Positions 1 through 7,599 are shown, counted from the stretch's first letter. The stretch: 14,138 bases of DNA from Burkholderia sp. (GCA_028292565.1 JAQGMD010000038.1:1-14138), one strand, 5' to 3'. Numbers and translations: made by a program. The notes: generated by a model not told the origin, from the sequence alone.

Positions 1-969
1 TGCGGCCTCGACGTGGTGCACGCTTACATGAAGCATGTGCAGGACAACGCCGAGGAAGCGGTGCGTCGCGTGATTACGGCATTGAAGGACAGCAGCTTCG
101 AATACAAGCTCGACAATGGCGCCGTCATCAAGGTGGCGATACGGGTTGACCGCGCTGGCCGATGCGCCGATATCGATTTCACCGGTACCTCGCCACAATT
201 GGACAACAACTTCAATGCGCCGAGCGCAGTCTGCATGGCGGCAGTGTTGTATGTGTTTCGCACGATGGTGGACAACGACATGCCGCTCAATGCGGGTTGC
301 CTGAAGCCGCTTAACGTGATCATTCCGGCAGGGTCGATGCTCAATCCGAGTTATCCGGCGGCGGTCGTGTCGGGCAACGTCGAAACCTCGAGTTGCGTCA
401 CTAATGCCTTGTACGGCGCGTTGGGCGTACTTGCTTCCGCACCGGGCACGATGAACAACTTCACCTTCGGCAACGACCGCCATCAGTATTACGAAACCAT
501 CTCGGGCGGCTCGGGCGCCGGCTACGGCTTTAACGGCACCGATGTGGTACAGACGCACATGACCAACTCGCGCCTGACCGATCCCGAAGTACTGGAATGG
601 CGTTACCCGGTGCGGCTCGAAAGCTATGAGATCAATCCGGGTTCAGGTGGCCGCGGGCGATGGAATGGTGGCAACGGCGGGATCCGAAAAATCCGCTTCC
701 TCGAGAAGATGACCGCATCGATACTGTCGAACAACCGGATAATTCCGCCGTTCGGCACTGCCGGAGGAGAACCGGGAGAATGCGGCAGGAACTACGTCGT
801 CCGCGCTGACGGTCGGGTCGACCAGTTGAGCTTCATCGCCAGCATCGAGGTTAACCCGGGTGACGTGTTCGTCATCGAAACACCGGGCGGAGGCGGATTT
901 GGCGCACCTGCGCCAGCGCCGCAGCAGGCGAAAACCGAATCCTCCGCGAAAGTACCGGCGAGCGCCTGA
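1..969 (+). CDS. Hydantoinase B/oxoprolinase family protein, C-terminal part (5' end outside window)
   Basis: The reading frame is open from base 1, so this is the last 322 residues of a longer protein whose start lies upstream. The family (HyuB, and the C-terminal half of 5-oxoprolinase) performs ATP-dependent hydrolysis of hydantoins or 5-oxoproline together with a HyuA-type subunit. Visible family features are the stretch around [20 protein letters not shown], the segment [16 protein letters not shown], a glycine-rich [29 protein letters not shown] and the terminal PGGGGFG, all typical of the HyuB C-terminus. After PGGGGFG there is an Ala/Pro/Lys tail of about 20 residues without family conservation. 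Whether it is a separate HyuB or a HyuA-HyuB fusion, and which substrate it uses, cannot be decided because the N-terminal part is missing. The stop is followed by a perfect hairpin. Confidence 0.9.
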   Translation, partial: CGLDVVHAYMKHVQDNAEEAVRRVITALKDSSFEYKLDNGAVIKVAIRVDRAGRCADIDFTGTSPQLDNNFNAPSAVCMAAVLYVFRTMVDNDMPLNAGCLKPLNVIIPAGSMLNPSYPAAVVSGNVETSSCVTNALYGALGVLASAPGTMNNFTFGNDRHQYYETISGGSGAGYGFNGTDVVQTHMTNSRLTDPEVLEWRYPVRLESYEINPGSGGRGRWNGGNGGIRKIRFLEKMTASILSNNRIIPPFGTAGGEPGECGRNYVVRADGRVDQLSFIASIEVNPGDVFVIETPGGGGFGAPAPAPQQAKTESSAKVPASA

Positions 970-983
970 GCCGGGCGCCCCTG

Positions 984-1022
984 AATTGAGCCAGATCACG
1001 AAGCGCGTGATCTGGCTCAATT
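984..1022. terminator. Perfect 17-bp inverted repeat, likely terminator of the hydantoinase gene
   Basis: Arms 984-1000 and 1006-1022 are perfectly complementary around a 5-base loop (AAGCG). The outer end of the stem is AATT/AATT, so only a two-base T run follows on either strand. It starts 15 bases after the stop codon. The position suits a transcription terminator or a 3' RNA-stabilising hairpin; the lack of a long T tract makes classical intrinsic termination less certain. Confidence 0.55.
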
Positions 1023-1156
1023 GCGCTGCAACATCTCCATGTCAGGCTGTGAAGCTTGCAAAAATCCCTCGCGCCGGTGGTAAAGTTAGTCTGCGCATCG
1101 AAGCTTCACCGGATTCAGTTGACGTTTCATAACTACAATCAAAAGGGAATAGCGAC

Positions 1157-1663
1157 ATGGAAGACATCAACGACCTGGCCGCGCGTGTCGGCCGCACACT
1201 GCAGGAAAAAGGCTTGCTGCTGGCTGTGGCGGAATCCTGCACCGGGGGTGGCGTCGGCCAGGCGATTACCGAAATCGCAGGTTCGTCCGATTGGTTCGAC
1301 TGCGGCTTCATCACCTACTCCAATGCATCCAAGACCGAATTGCTCGACGTCTCCGCTGCAATGATTGCGCAGCACGGTACTGTGAGCGAGGAAGTTGCCG
1401 GCGCCATGGCCGAAGGCGCAGTCGCCAACAGCAATGCCCATGTAGCGTTGTCCACGACCGGCATTGCCGGCCCGGGAGGTGCCGTCCCCGGCAAACCAGT
1501 CGGTACCGTGTGCTTCGGATGGGCAATGGACAGCCACGCACATGATCATCACCCGGTTACCCACACGGAACGCCTGGTGTTTTCGGGCGACCGCCACGCG
1601 GTACGGGAGCAAACCATCGCCCACGCATTAAAGGGATTGTTGCGCTTCCTCGAACAGGCGTGA
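1157..1663 (+). CDS. pncC: Nicotinamide-nucleotide amidohydrolase (CinA C-terminal domain, PncC)
   Basis: This 168-residue protein is the stand-alone CinA C-domain, the usual length for PncC. The enzyme deamidates nicotinamide mononucleotide to nicotinate mononucleotide in the cytoplasm, recycling the NMN released by NAD-dependent DNA ligase into NAD synthesis. Diagnostic motifs are AESCTGG at residues 25-31 (containing the conserved serine), the TYSNASK segment at 53-59, and TGIAGPGG at 101-108. The ATG is preceded by an AAGGGA-type ribosome binding site about 10 bases upstream. A small oddity is a His-rich stretch (HAHDHH) near residues 127-132, in a surface-loop position. It stands alone between two hairpins, so it is probably monocistronic. 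Family assignment is secure; the enzymatic activity is inferred from the family. Confidence 0.93.
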   Translation: MEDINDLAARVGRTLQEKGLLLAVAESCTGGGVGQAITEIAGSSDWFDCGFITYSNASKTELLDVSAAMIAQHGTVSEEVAGAMAEGAVANSNAHVALSTTGIAGPGGAVPGKPVGTVCFGWAMDSHAHDHHPVTHTERLVFSGDRHAVREQTIAHALKGLLRFLEQA

Positions 1664-1712
1664 CGCCCCGCCACACGCAACCCTCTTCAAATAATTCCGT
1701 CATCCCATTCCT

Positions 1713-1726
1713 TTGACGGTCGTCAA
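1713..1726. promoter_or_regulatory. 14-bp palindrome TTGACG-GT-CGTCAA (possible operator)
   Basis: A perfect dyad in the gap between pncC and the GGDEF/EAL gene, about 50 bases after the pncC stop. The first half resembles a -35 element, but no good -10 was found at the right distance. It could be a binding site for a dimeric regulator; no regulator is suggested by the sequence. Confidence 0.3.
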
Positions 1727-1782
1727 CGCACTTGTCTTTTCGTCATCATAAAGACATGAAATCCCGCCATGATAGGAAGCTT

Positions 1783-1808
1783 CCGGCCGGTCGTGCATGA
1801 CCGGCCGG
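1783..1808. terminator. GC-rich 10-bp hairpin between pncC and the GGDEF/EAL gene
   Basis: Arms CCGGCCGGTC (1783-1792) and GACCGGCCGG (1799-1808) pair perfectly around a six-base loop. No T tract follows on the plus strand, so this may be a factor-assisted terminator of pncC or a structure in the leader of the next gene rather than a classical intrinsic terminator. Confidence 0.4.
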
Positions 1809-1941
1809 TGGCTGCCGGGGACGAGTGCAGGGGCACCCTCTTTCCTTGAGCGTTTTCAAAAGAGCACATACCGGAAGCGGCATATTGGATCGCTACCATT
1901 TCCGATTTGCCGTCGCTTGGTGTTCATGGAAGGGTCGATCC

Positions 1942-4362
1942 ATGTGGTTGAGAAGGAAGTACCGTAAGCGAGCGAATGGTGGCGTGAGGACGCGTCGGAT
2001 CAGTGGCAATTTCTCGTATTGGAGCAAGGCCGCAATCCTGGCCGGCTTGTACTGCCTCGCATTCCGACTCGCGCTCGATTTCGCGATGGTGCCCGTAAGC
2101 GCACGGCCGTCCTGGCTGCCCACCTCGCTTGCGCTCTTTTCCGGGCTTGCGATCGCCGGATTGCTCACCCGACGCGGCGTAGCGGAGAGAACGCTGAAAA
2201 CCGAGCGCGACAAACTGGAGCGCACGGTTGAGGAACGCACGCTCGCGTTGATGAAGGACATCGAACAACGCAAGGACATCGGCCAGCAACTCTTCGCGCG
2301 CGAACAGCAACTGGCGGACGCACAACGCCTTGCACAGATCGGCAGCTGGAACTGGGACCTGGTGTCCAATACCCTTACCTGGTCAGACGAGCTTTACCGC
2401 ATCTATGGTGTCAGCAAAGACGACTTCGACGTGTCACCCGCCCGCTGTCGCGCATTGATGCCGGATGAGGACTTCAACACCGTCCGTGCTATCGTCGAAG
2501 AGAGTTGCAGGACCGGCAAGCCGTTTCATATCGAGCATCGCATCATCCTGCCTTCCGGCGAGATCAAGACAGTCGCCGCCCGCGGCTCTGTACTGCAGGA
2601 CGCCGAAGGCCGCGTAACGCGCATGTTCGGCACTGAACAAGACGTCACCGACGCAAAACGGTCGGAAACGGCATTGCGCGAAGCCGAGGAGCGGTACCGC
2701 ATGGTCGTCGAATTATGTCCCGACGCGATCCTGGTGCAGCAGGATGACGTGTGCACCTTTATCAACCGCGCTGCGCTCGCATTGCTCGGCGCCCGCGATG
2801 CCGACCAGGTCATCGGCAAATCGCTGTTTGAATTTATCGGTCCCGACTTCCAGGAAAACGCGCGCGAAATCATTGCCTCCATCCAGCGCGGCGAGACTGT
2901 GCCGCAGAGCGAAGAAAAAGTAATCAGGCTGGACGGATCGGAGGTCGATGTCGACATCCATGCATCGTCCTTCATGCACAAAGGCCATTCGGCGGTTCTG
3001 CTCATCATGCGCGACATCACGGAGCGTAAAAAAACGGCGGAGAGCATGGCCTACCTCGCGCATTACGATTCGCTCACCGGCTTGCCGAACCGGACCCTGT
3101 TTCATCAGCGGCTCGCACATGCGCTCAGCATCGCCGAGCGGCCGGGGCGCTCACTCGAAATCCTGTTCCTTGACCTGGACCGCTTCAAGGAGATCAACGA
3201 CACGCTCGGCCATGCGACCGGCGACCAGGTGCTGAAGGAAACGGCGGAACGGTTGCAAACCATCCTGCGCGAATCCGATACCGTGGCCCGCCTGGGCGGC
3301 GACGAATTTGTCGTGCTGGTCGAGAACGTCGATGAACCGCACCGCGGCGGAACCATCGCCGCCAAAATCCTGGCAGCGCTGGCGCCGCCATTCATGCGCG
3401 AGCGGCATCCACTGCAGATCACCACCAGCATCGGCATCAGCTGTTTCCCGACTGACGGCAAAGACGCGGGCATGCTATTGAAGAAAGCCGACATCGCGAT
3501 GTACCGCGCCAAGGAATCAGGACGCAACGGCTATCGCTATTATTCGCCTGAGATGCACCTTTTTGCGGCCGAGCGGCTGTCGCTGGAAAATGCGCTCAAC
3601 AACGCGATTGCCGATCGCCAGCTGTCCCTGCATTACCAGCCTAAAGTTGATGTGTTGACCAACCGGATAAGCGGGATGGAAGCATTTTTGCGCTGGCGGC
3701 ACCCGACTATGGGATGGATAGCCCCGTCCAGATTCATTCCGCTGGCTGAAGAAACCGGAATGATCAATGCCATCGGCGCCTGGGCAATCCGCTCAGCATG
3801 TGCGCAGAACAAGCGGTGGCAGGAATCGAGTCCGGAGCGCCTCAAGGTCGCGGTAAACCTGTCGCCGCTGCAGCTGTCGGATCACAACCTGGTGGCGCGC
3901 ATACGCGAAATACTTGAGGAAACCAAACTCGAAGCCCGCTACCTCGAGCTCGAAGTGGCCGAGAGTGCGGTCATGGCCAATCCCGATAAGGCTATGCTGG
4001 TGCTCAACATGTTGCATGACGTCGGCGTGAGCCTGACCATAGACGACTTCGGAACCGGGCGGTCGTCGCTGCCTTATCTGAAGCAGTTCCCGATCAGCGC
4101 GCTGAAGATCGACCACTCATTAGTGCGGGGCGTGCCGGACGACCACGATGGGGCGGCAATAACCAGGGCGATCATCGGCCTCGCCCACAATCTCGGATAC
4201 GACGTCGTTGCGAAGGGAACGGAAACAAGACAGCAGTTCGAATTCCTGCGCGAGCACGACTGCAACAGCGTGCAGGGAAATTACTTCAGCGAGCCGCTCA
4301 GCGCGGACCGGTTTGGGCAGCTTCTGCGTGCGCAGGCGACGACGGTCTCGTATATCCAATAG
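1942..4362 (+). CDS. Membrane-anchored PAS-PAS-GGDEF-EAL protein: probable diguanylate cyclase with degenerate EAL domain
   Basis: An 806-residue c-di-GMP signalling protein. The ATG at 1942 was chosen because GGAAGG lies 8 bases upstream; an in-frame GTG at 1825 would add 39 residues that look like leader sequence. Two hydrophobic segments (about 30-50 and 60-75) resemble the first helices of a MASE1 sensor. A charged, coiled-coil-like linker follows, then PAS 1 (about 128-237), PAS 2 (about 252-364), GGDEF (about 372-535) and EAL (about 545-800). The cyclase site reads GGDEF at 452-456, and the inhibitory I-site RESD is at 443-446, so c-di-GMP synthesis with product inhibition is expected. 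The EAL signature is EAF (from E580), and the EGVE motif reads KGTE with Lys758 replacing the first glutamate; DDFGTG, the LKID lysine and the VQG glutamine remain. The EAL half is therefore probably inactive or c-di-GMP-binding. It is convergent with the methyltransferase gene downstream. Confidence 0.92.
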   Translation: MWLRRKYRKRANGGVRTRRISGNFSYWSKAAILAGLYCLAFRLALDFAMVPVSARPSWLPTSLALFSGLAIAGLLTRRGVAERTLKTERDKLERTVEERTLALMKDIEQRKDIGQQLFAREQQLADAQRLAQIGSWNWDLVSNTLTWSDELYRIYGVSKDDFDVSPARCRALMPDEDFNTVRAIVEESCRTGKPFHIEHRIILPSGEIKTVAARGSVLQDAEGRVTRMFGTEQDVTDAKRSETALREAEERYRMVVELCPDAILVQQDDVCTFINRAALALLGARDADQVIGKSLFEFIGPDFQENAREIIASIQRGETVPQSEEKVIRLDGSEVDVDIHASSFMHKGHSAVLLIMRDITERKKTAESMAYLAHYDSLTGLPNRTLFHQRLAHALSIAERPGRSLEILFLDLDRFKEINDTLGHATGDQVLKETAERLQTILRESDTVARLGGDEFVVLVENVDEPHRGGTIAAKILAALAPPFMRERHPLQITTSIGISCFPTDGKDAGMLLKKADIAMYRAKESGRNGYRYYSPEMHLFAAERLSLENALNNAIADRQLSLHYQPKVDVLTNRISGMEAFLRWRHPTMGWIAPSRFIPLAEETGMINAIGAWAIRSACAQNKRWQESSPERLKVAVNLSPLQLSDHNLVARIREILEETKLEARYLELEVAESAVMANPDKAMLVLNMLHDVGVSLTIDDFGTGRSSLPYLKQFPISALKIDHSLVRGVPDDHDGAAITRAIIGLAHNLGYDVVAKGTETRQQFEFLREHDCNSVQGNYFSEPLSADRFGQLLRAQATTVSYIQ

Positions 4363-4455
4363 CGCCTTCCGTCTTGCATGCGGCGGAACGTTGGGACGAA
4401 ACCCCGACATTCGGAGCTCAAAATGACCGCCGGCTCATTCCAACGATTCTCGGCC

Positions 4456-5055
4456 TTACTCGCGCCGCCAAACCAGCAACCGGTTATTGGACGGCATCGC
4501 ATGGTCCATGTCCAGCCGCAATCCGTTTTCCGCAGCCAGCCGGTCGATTGCTTCAAAGTCGCGAATACCCATATGCGGCGCCTGCGCTCTCAACGAGGCG
4601 TCGAACTGGGCATTGCTCATGCTGGTGAATTTTCCGCTGTAATTGAACGGCCCGTAAATACAGAGCACGCCACCTTTACGCAGGATACGTCCGACGCCCG
4701 CAAACATCGCCTGCACCTCCTGCCACGCCATGATATGGCAGGTATTCGCGCTGAATACGCCGTCGTACGGACCTTCCGGCCAATTGTCGGAACCGGTATC
4801 GAGCGTCAATGGCGCCAGTACGTTAGGGAGACCGGCTTCCTGCTGCCAGTCGATGATGCTCGCATGATTGTGCGGCAGGTCGCTGGTTTGCCAGGTCAGT
4901 TGCGGCAGGTTTTCGCCGAAGAACGCCGCATGCTGGCCGGTGCCGCTGCCGATTTCGAGTATACGTCCGCCGTCCTCAAATGCATCGCGCAGGACGGCGA
5001 GGATCGGTTCCTTGTTGCGCTCGCACGCGGCTGAATATTGCCTGGTCATGGTCAT
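4456..5055 (-). CDS. DUF938 family SAM-dependent methyltransferase-like protein
   Basis: This 199-residue protein has the class I methyltransferase fold signature LEIGSGTGQHA at residues 33-43 (SAM-binding loop I), and the N-terminal SAACERNKEPIL segment typical of DUF938 proteins (METTL26-like). Further family features are an FSANTCHIMAW segment in the middle of the protein, a GGVLCIYGPFNY strand/loop, and a C-terminal NNRLLVWRR. The substrate of this family is not established. Two ATGs two codons apart (5055 and 5049) precede the fold; no clear Shine-Dalgarno was seen before either. The gene starts 29 bases after the stop of the Mut7-C gene on the same strand and is probably the last gene of the phasin transcript. 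The gap to the convergent GGDEF/EAL gene (4363-4455) contains no convincing terminator. Confidence 0.88.
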   Translation of the reverse strand: MTMTRQYSAACERNKEPILAVLRDAFEDGGRILEIGSGTGQHAAFFGENLPQLTWQTSDLPHNHASIIDWQQEAGLPNVLAPLTLDTGSDNWPEGPYDGVFSANTCHIMAWQEVQAMFAGVGRILRKGGVLCIYGPFNYSGKFTSMSNAQFDASLRAQAPHMGIRDFEAIDRLAAENGLRLDMDHAMPSNNRLLVWRRE

Positions 5056-5084
5056 GTATCAAAGGTGGTGAAGCACAGAGAATA

Positions 5085-5891
5085 TCAGGTCGCCGCCCCC
5101 TCTCCTTCTCCATCGGCCAGTCCCAGCATTCCCGCAATGCGTTGACGCATGCGCGTCACGTGTGAACCTTCCCAATAGACGCGGGCGCAGGCATCGCATT
5201 CGAAGAAACGATCATAGAATTGCCGGCTGTGCTGAGGCACACGGTCGGCGACCATGCTTTTCTCGACCAGCCGCAACATGCCGTTGCAACTCAGGCAACG
5301 GCTGAAGGCGCGTGCATTGCCAGTGAGTCGGAAACGCGTAACGACTTCGCCCACCTGTTCATTCAACGAGATCGCGTGGACGTAACAGCCACGCTCGATT
5401 TCCTTGCGGATCAGCAGGTCGCGGTCACGCGTGAGAACGATCCGTTCCTCTTCCACGGCGATGCGCACGACCTCGGCATCGCTGTAATCATTGCGGTACA
5501 AGACATCGAATCCAAGCATGCGCAGATGTTTTGCAAGCTGGCCGAGGTGCGCATCGGCGATGAATGTGCGGTTGTGCTCGCGTTTGCTGCGGAGCCTGGT
5601 CAGTGGCGTGATGTCCAGGGTTCCGAAATACGGATAGACGCTCACCCGCTCATCCTGCCGCAGCCTGTAGGCGAAATCGACCGACTCGCCATTCACCAGG
5701 ATCAGCTCGATCTCGGTATGCGGGACGCCGAGCGCCTCGATCATGTGCTTTACCGTGGCATCGCGCGACAGCGGGTAGCTGAAATCCTGTTGGCGATAGC
5801 ACGGGGCGAGGAATCGATTCAGTTCCGCATAAAAGCGGAAAGTAACGGTTTCCGCCACGGGCCGCTCATTGCAATGATGTCGTGCCGCCAC
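5085..5891 (-). CDS. Mut7-C RNase domain protein with N-terminal ubiquitin-like domain
   Basis: This 268-residue protein has a beta-grasp, ubiquitin-like N-terminus (about 15-95, ending near VSVYPYFGTLDI). It is followed by a Mut7-C domain, a PIN-like predicted nuclease: FIADAHLGQLAKHLRMLGFD with Asp113, DAEVVRIA with Asp138, and LTRDRDLL with Asp156 are the expected metal-binding acidic positions. The C-terminus carries a zinc-ribbon-like pair, CLSC at 199-202 and CDAC at 232-235. Members are predicted RNA-processing nucleases; the substrate is unknown. The start is uncertain: the GTG at 5891 has GGGAG five bases upstream and overlaps the phasin end by 26 bases, while a GTG at 5858 would start seven bases after the phasin stop and give 257 residues. 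Both imply translational coupling to the phasin gene. Confidence 0.88.
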   Translation of the reverse strand: MAARHHCNERPVAETVTFRFYAELNRFLAPCYRQQDFSYPLSRDATVKHMIEALGVPHTEIELILVNGESVDFAYRLRQDERVSVYPYFGTLDITPLTRLRSKREHNRTFIADAHLGQLAKHLRMLGFDVLYRNDYSDAEVVRIAVEEERIVLTRDRDLLIRKEIERGCYVHAISLNEQVGEVVTRFRLTGNARAFSRCLSCNGMLRLVEKSMVADRVPQHSRQFYDRFFECDACARVYWEGSHVTRMRQRIAGMLGLADGEGEGAAT

Positions 5892-6363
5892 CGTGGCTCC
5901 CGCGCCGCTCGTTCACCGTCACATCGGCGCTTCTTCCCGGCCAGCTGTCACATGAGAATGCGATCCGGGTCCGGGAGGGGCGGAAATAGTCAGGTCCAAC
6001 ATCCTTGACCAGGGAGACGACTTTACGACTGGTATCGGCAATCCCTTCGCCCAGGATGGTGAAAAAATCCATTTGTGCGCAAGTGAAAATCGTCGTCAGG
6101 TAGTAGGCGTAATCGAAGGTTCGCCGCGCGTTGGGCTGGCTCTGAGCCGACATGACCGAATACAGCTCGCGTCGGTCTTCTGCGGACATCAGCTGTCGGG
6201 TCAGGAAATTGGAGTGTTCAAGGGTGGCCCGGGCCAGGTTGACATTGAGGTCGGTCAGGCGGTTGACGCTGTCCAGGGTCTTGTTTGCCAAAGACATGGC
6301 AATACCTATCTGGGTCTCCAGGTTCGAGACACCGGCCGCCACGGGGTTTCGTATGGCGTACAT
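5866..6363 (-). CDS. Phasin family protein (PHA granule-associated)
   Basis: A 165-residue phasin_2-type protein. Phasins coat polyhydroxyalkanoate storage granules in the cytoplasm and control granule number and size. The family pattern is an almost wholly helical, amphipathic sequence without Cys-rich or membrane segments: NLETQIGIAMSLANKTLDSV, then LTDLNVNLARATLEHS, then a hydrophobic TTIFTCAQMDFFTILGEGI. The last 30 or so residues are Gly/Ser/Arg-rich and lie partly in the overlap with the Mut7-C start. The ATG at 6363 is fixed by a strong AAAGGAGG ribosome binding site four bases away. An in-frame upstream extension to 6612 is open but runs through the promoter and is not used here. It is the first gene of a three-gene minus-strand unit. 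The specific phasin name (PhaP1, PhaP2 and so on) cannot be assigned. Confidence 0.88.
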   Translation of the reverse strand: MYAIRNPVAAGVSNLETQIGIAMSLANKTLDSVNRLTDLNVNLARATLEHSNFLTRQLMSAEDRRELYSVMSAQSQPNARRTFDYAYYLTTIFTCAQMDFFTILGEGIADTSRKVVSLVKDVGPDYFRPSRTRIAFSCDSWPGRSADVTVNERRGSHGGGTTSLQ

Positions 6364-6390
6364 GACTCCTCCTTTCCGGCTGAAGCTTTT

Positions 6391-6401
6391 TTGCACTGCA
6401 A
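6391..6401. promoter_or_regulatory. Palindrome TTGCACTGCAA, candidate PhaR operator of the phasin gene
   Basis: An 11-base perfect dyad (TTGCA-C-TGCAA) that begins eight bases downstream of the -10 element and so lies at the expected transcription start, a typical place for a repressor. PhaR repressors of PHA-accumulating proteobacteria recognise TGC/GCA-type dyads near phasin promoters; the assignment here rests on that resemblance and on the neighbour being a phasin. Confidence 0.45.
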
Positions 6402-6409
6402 TATGTTTT

Positions 6410-6437
6410 ATTGTAGGTAAGGTCGGGACGAAATCAA
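6410..6437 (-). promoter_or_regulatory. Sigma70-like promoter of the phasin operon
   Basis: On the minus strand TTGATT (6437-6432) and TACAAT (6415-6410) are separated by 16 bases, matching four of six and five of six consensus positions. The predicted start near 6403 leaves a leader of about 40 bases before the strong ribosome binding site. Confidence 0.6.
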
Positions 6438-6486
6438 GCCGGGGAGGCAATTGCTTTAAGCGGCGCCGTCCGGGATTGTCAAGAAT

Positions 6487-6500
6487 TTGATGCGCCTCAA
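6487..6500. promoter_or_regulatory. FNR/ANR-like box TTGAT-GCGC-CTCAA
   Basis: Nine of ten positions match the TTGAT-N4-ATCAA consensus of FNR/ANR-type oxygen regulators. It lies in the 276-base divergent region, 140 bases before the UspA start and about 50 bases upstream of the phasin -35. The downstream genes (UspA, cytochrome bd) are classical targets of such regulators. No matching -10 was found at the class II distance, so the site is a candidate only. Confidence 0.45.
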
Positions 6501-6639
6501 ACTTTCGCGCCCGCATCTTCGTGCGGCGGCACGTTGCGTCTAAGGTGGAACGAGCACCTTGGCAAAGCGCCATATGGGGGTGAGGGACTGAGCTTTTCAT
6601 TCTGTCACTCACTTGCTAAAAGCTTTGTAGGAATGATGC

Positions 6640-7479
6640 ATGTCATACAAGACCGTCCTGGTACACGTGGACGAATCGGAACACGCTCGCGAGCGAATCA
6701 AGCTGGCGGCCGTGGTGGCCATGGCCGAGAACGCGCATTTGGTCGGGACCGCAATGACCGGCGCGTCGCGTTACATCCAGCGCACGAAAATGCTGGCCGA
6801 GCTCGACCCGAATTTCATGATCCATCTCGAGTTTCTCCACCGACGCGCAAACCGCGGGCTGGAAGAATTCGAAGCGACGGTGCAACAGCTCGGCCTGCTC
6901 TCCTTTGAGAAAAGGCTGGTCGACGATGAGGCGGCCGGCGGCATTTGCCTGCAGGCGCGCTACTGCGACCTGGTCGTGATCGGCCAGATCGATCCGAGGG
7001 AGGTGTCGCCGGTCGTCATGCCGGATTTTCCGCAATACGTGGTGATCAACTCCGGCCGGCCGGTCCTGATCGTTCCTTACAGCGGCAAGTTCGAAAACAT
7101 TGGCAACCGCGTTTTGATTGCCTGGGATGCCAGCATGGCGGCGACCCGGACTGTCACCAACGCACTCCCTCTCCTTAAGCGGGCACAAATCGTGGAAGTG
7201 GCGCTCTTCAATCCGGAGTCGCAACCGCAGGTGCACGGCGCCTTGCCGGGGTCGGATGTCGCCATTTACCTCGCGCGTCATGGGATCAAGGTCGAGGTGC
7301 TGCAACGAACCACCGACGCCGATATCGGCACCGCATTGTTGGCACTGGCGACCGAACTCGATTCCGACCTGCTCGTCATGGGCGGGTACGGACATTCGCG
7401 CTTCCGTGAGATATTATTGGGCGGTGTCACGCGCACTGTGCTGGAGGCCATGACGATTCCGGTCTTGATGTCGCATTGA
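6640..7479 (+). CDS. Universal stress protein UspA family, tandem two-domain
   Basis: This 279-residue protein contains two Usp domains, about 1-148 and 155-279. The first begins YKTVLVHVDES and keeps the strand order but lacks a recognisable ATP-binding glycine loop (VVIGQIDPREVSPVV). The second begins NRVLIAWDAS and ends with the nucleotide loop GGYGHSRFREILLGG (248-262), matching G-2x-G-9x-G except that glycine stands where Ser/Thr is usual. Such proteins are cytoplasmic and are induced by stress or oxygen limitation in many proteobacteria; the biochemical role is unknown. AGGAA lies six bases before the ATG. The gap to cydA is 120 bases on the same strand, and no strong terminator lies in it, so co-transcription is possible. 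Confidence 0.92.
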   Translation: MSYKTVLVHVDESEHARERIKLAAVVAMAENAHLVGTAMTGASRYIQRTKMLAELDPNFMIHLEFLHRRANRGLEEFEATVQQLGLLSFEKRLVDDEAAGGICLQARYCDLVVIGQIDPREVSPVVMPDFPQYVVINSGRPVLIVPYSGKFENIGNRVLIAWDASMAATRTVTNALPLLKRAQIVEVALFNPESQPQVHGALPGSDVAIYLARHGIKVEVLQRTTDADIGTALLALATELDSDLLVMGGYGHSRFREILLGGVTRTVLEAMTIPVLMSH

Positions 7480-7570
7480 AAGCAGCGAGCGCGTCCGCAT
7501 TGGAAATGCAGATTGAACATTCATCCGGCCCGCCATGTCGAACTGGCGTTGGCGGTTCGTCTCGTTCTTC

Positions 7571-7585
7571 AGGACAGGCAGTCCT
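7571..7585 (+). repeat. Small 5-bp hairpin just upstream of the cydA ribosome binding site
   Basis: AGGAC (7571-7575) and GTCCT (7581-7585) pair around AGGCA, ending four bases before the GGAGA ribosome binding site of cydA. It is short and may be chance, but could affect translation. Confidence 0.2.
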
Positions 7586-7599
7586 CTTCGGAGATCTCT

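Noticed and set aside
1119..1139. TTGACG and TACAAT before pncC as a sigma70 promoter
   Set aside because: The two elements are only nine bases apart, far too close for a sigma70 promoter.
1825..1941. GTG at 1825 as the start of the GGDEF/EAL gene
   Set aside because: The extra 39 residues show no domain or membrane pattern, and the ATG at 1942 has a much better ribosome binding site.
5220..6008. 262-codon plus-strand ORF
   Set aside because: It is antisense to the Mut7-C and phasin genes, which have clear domains and ribosome binding sites; no family pattern was seen.
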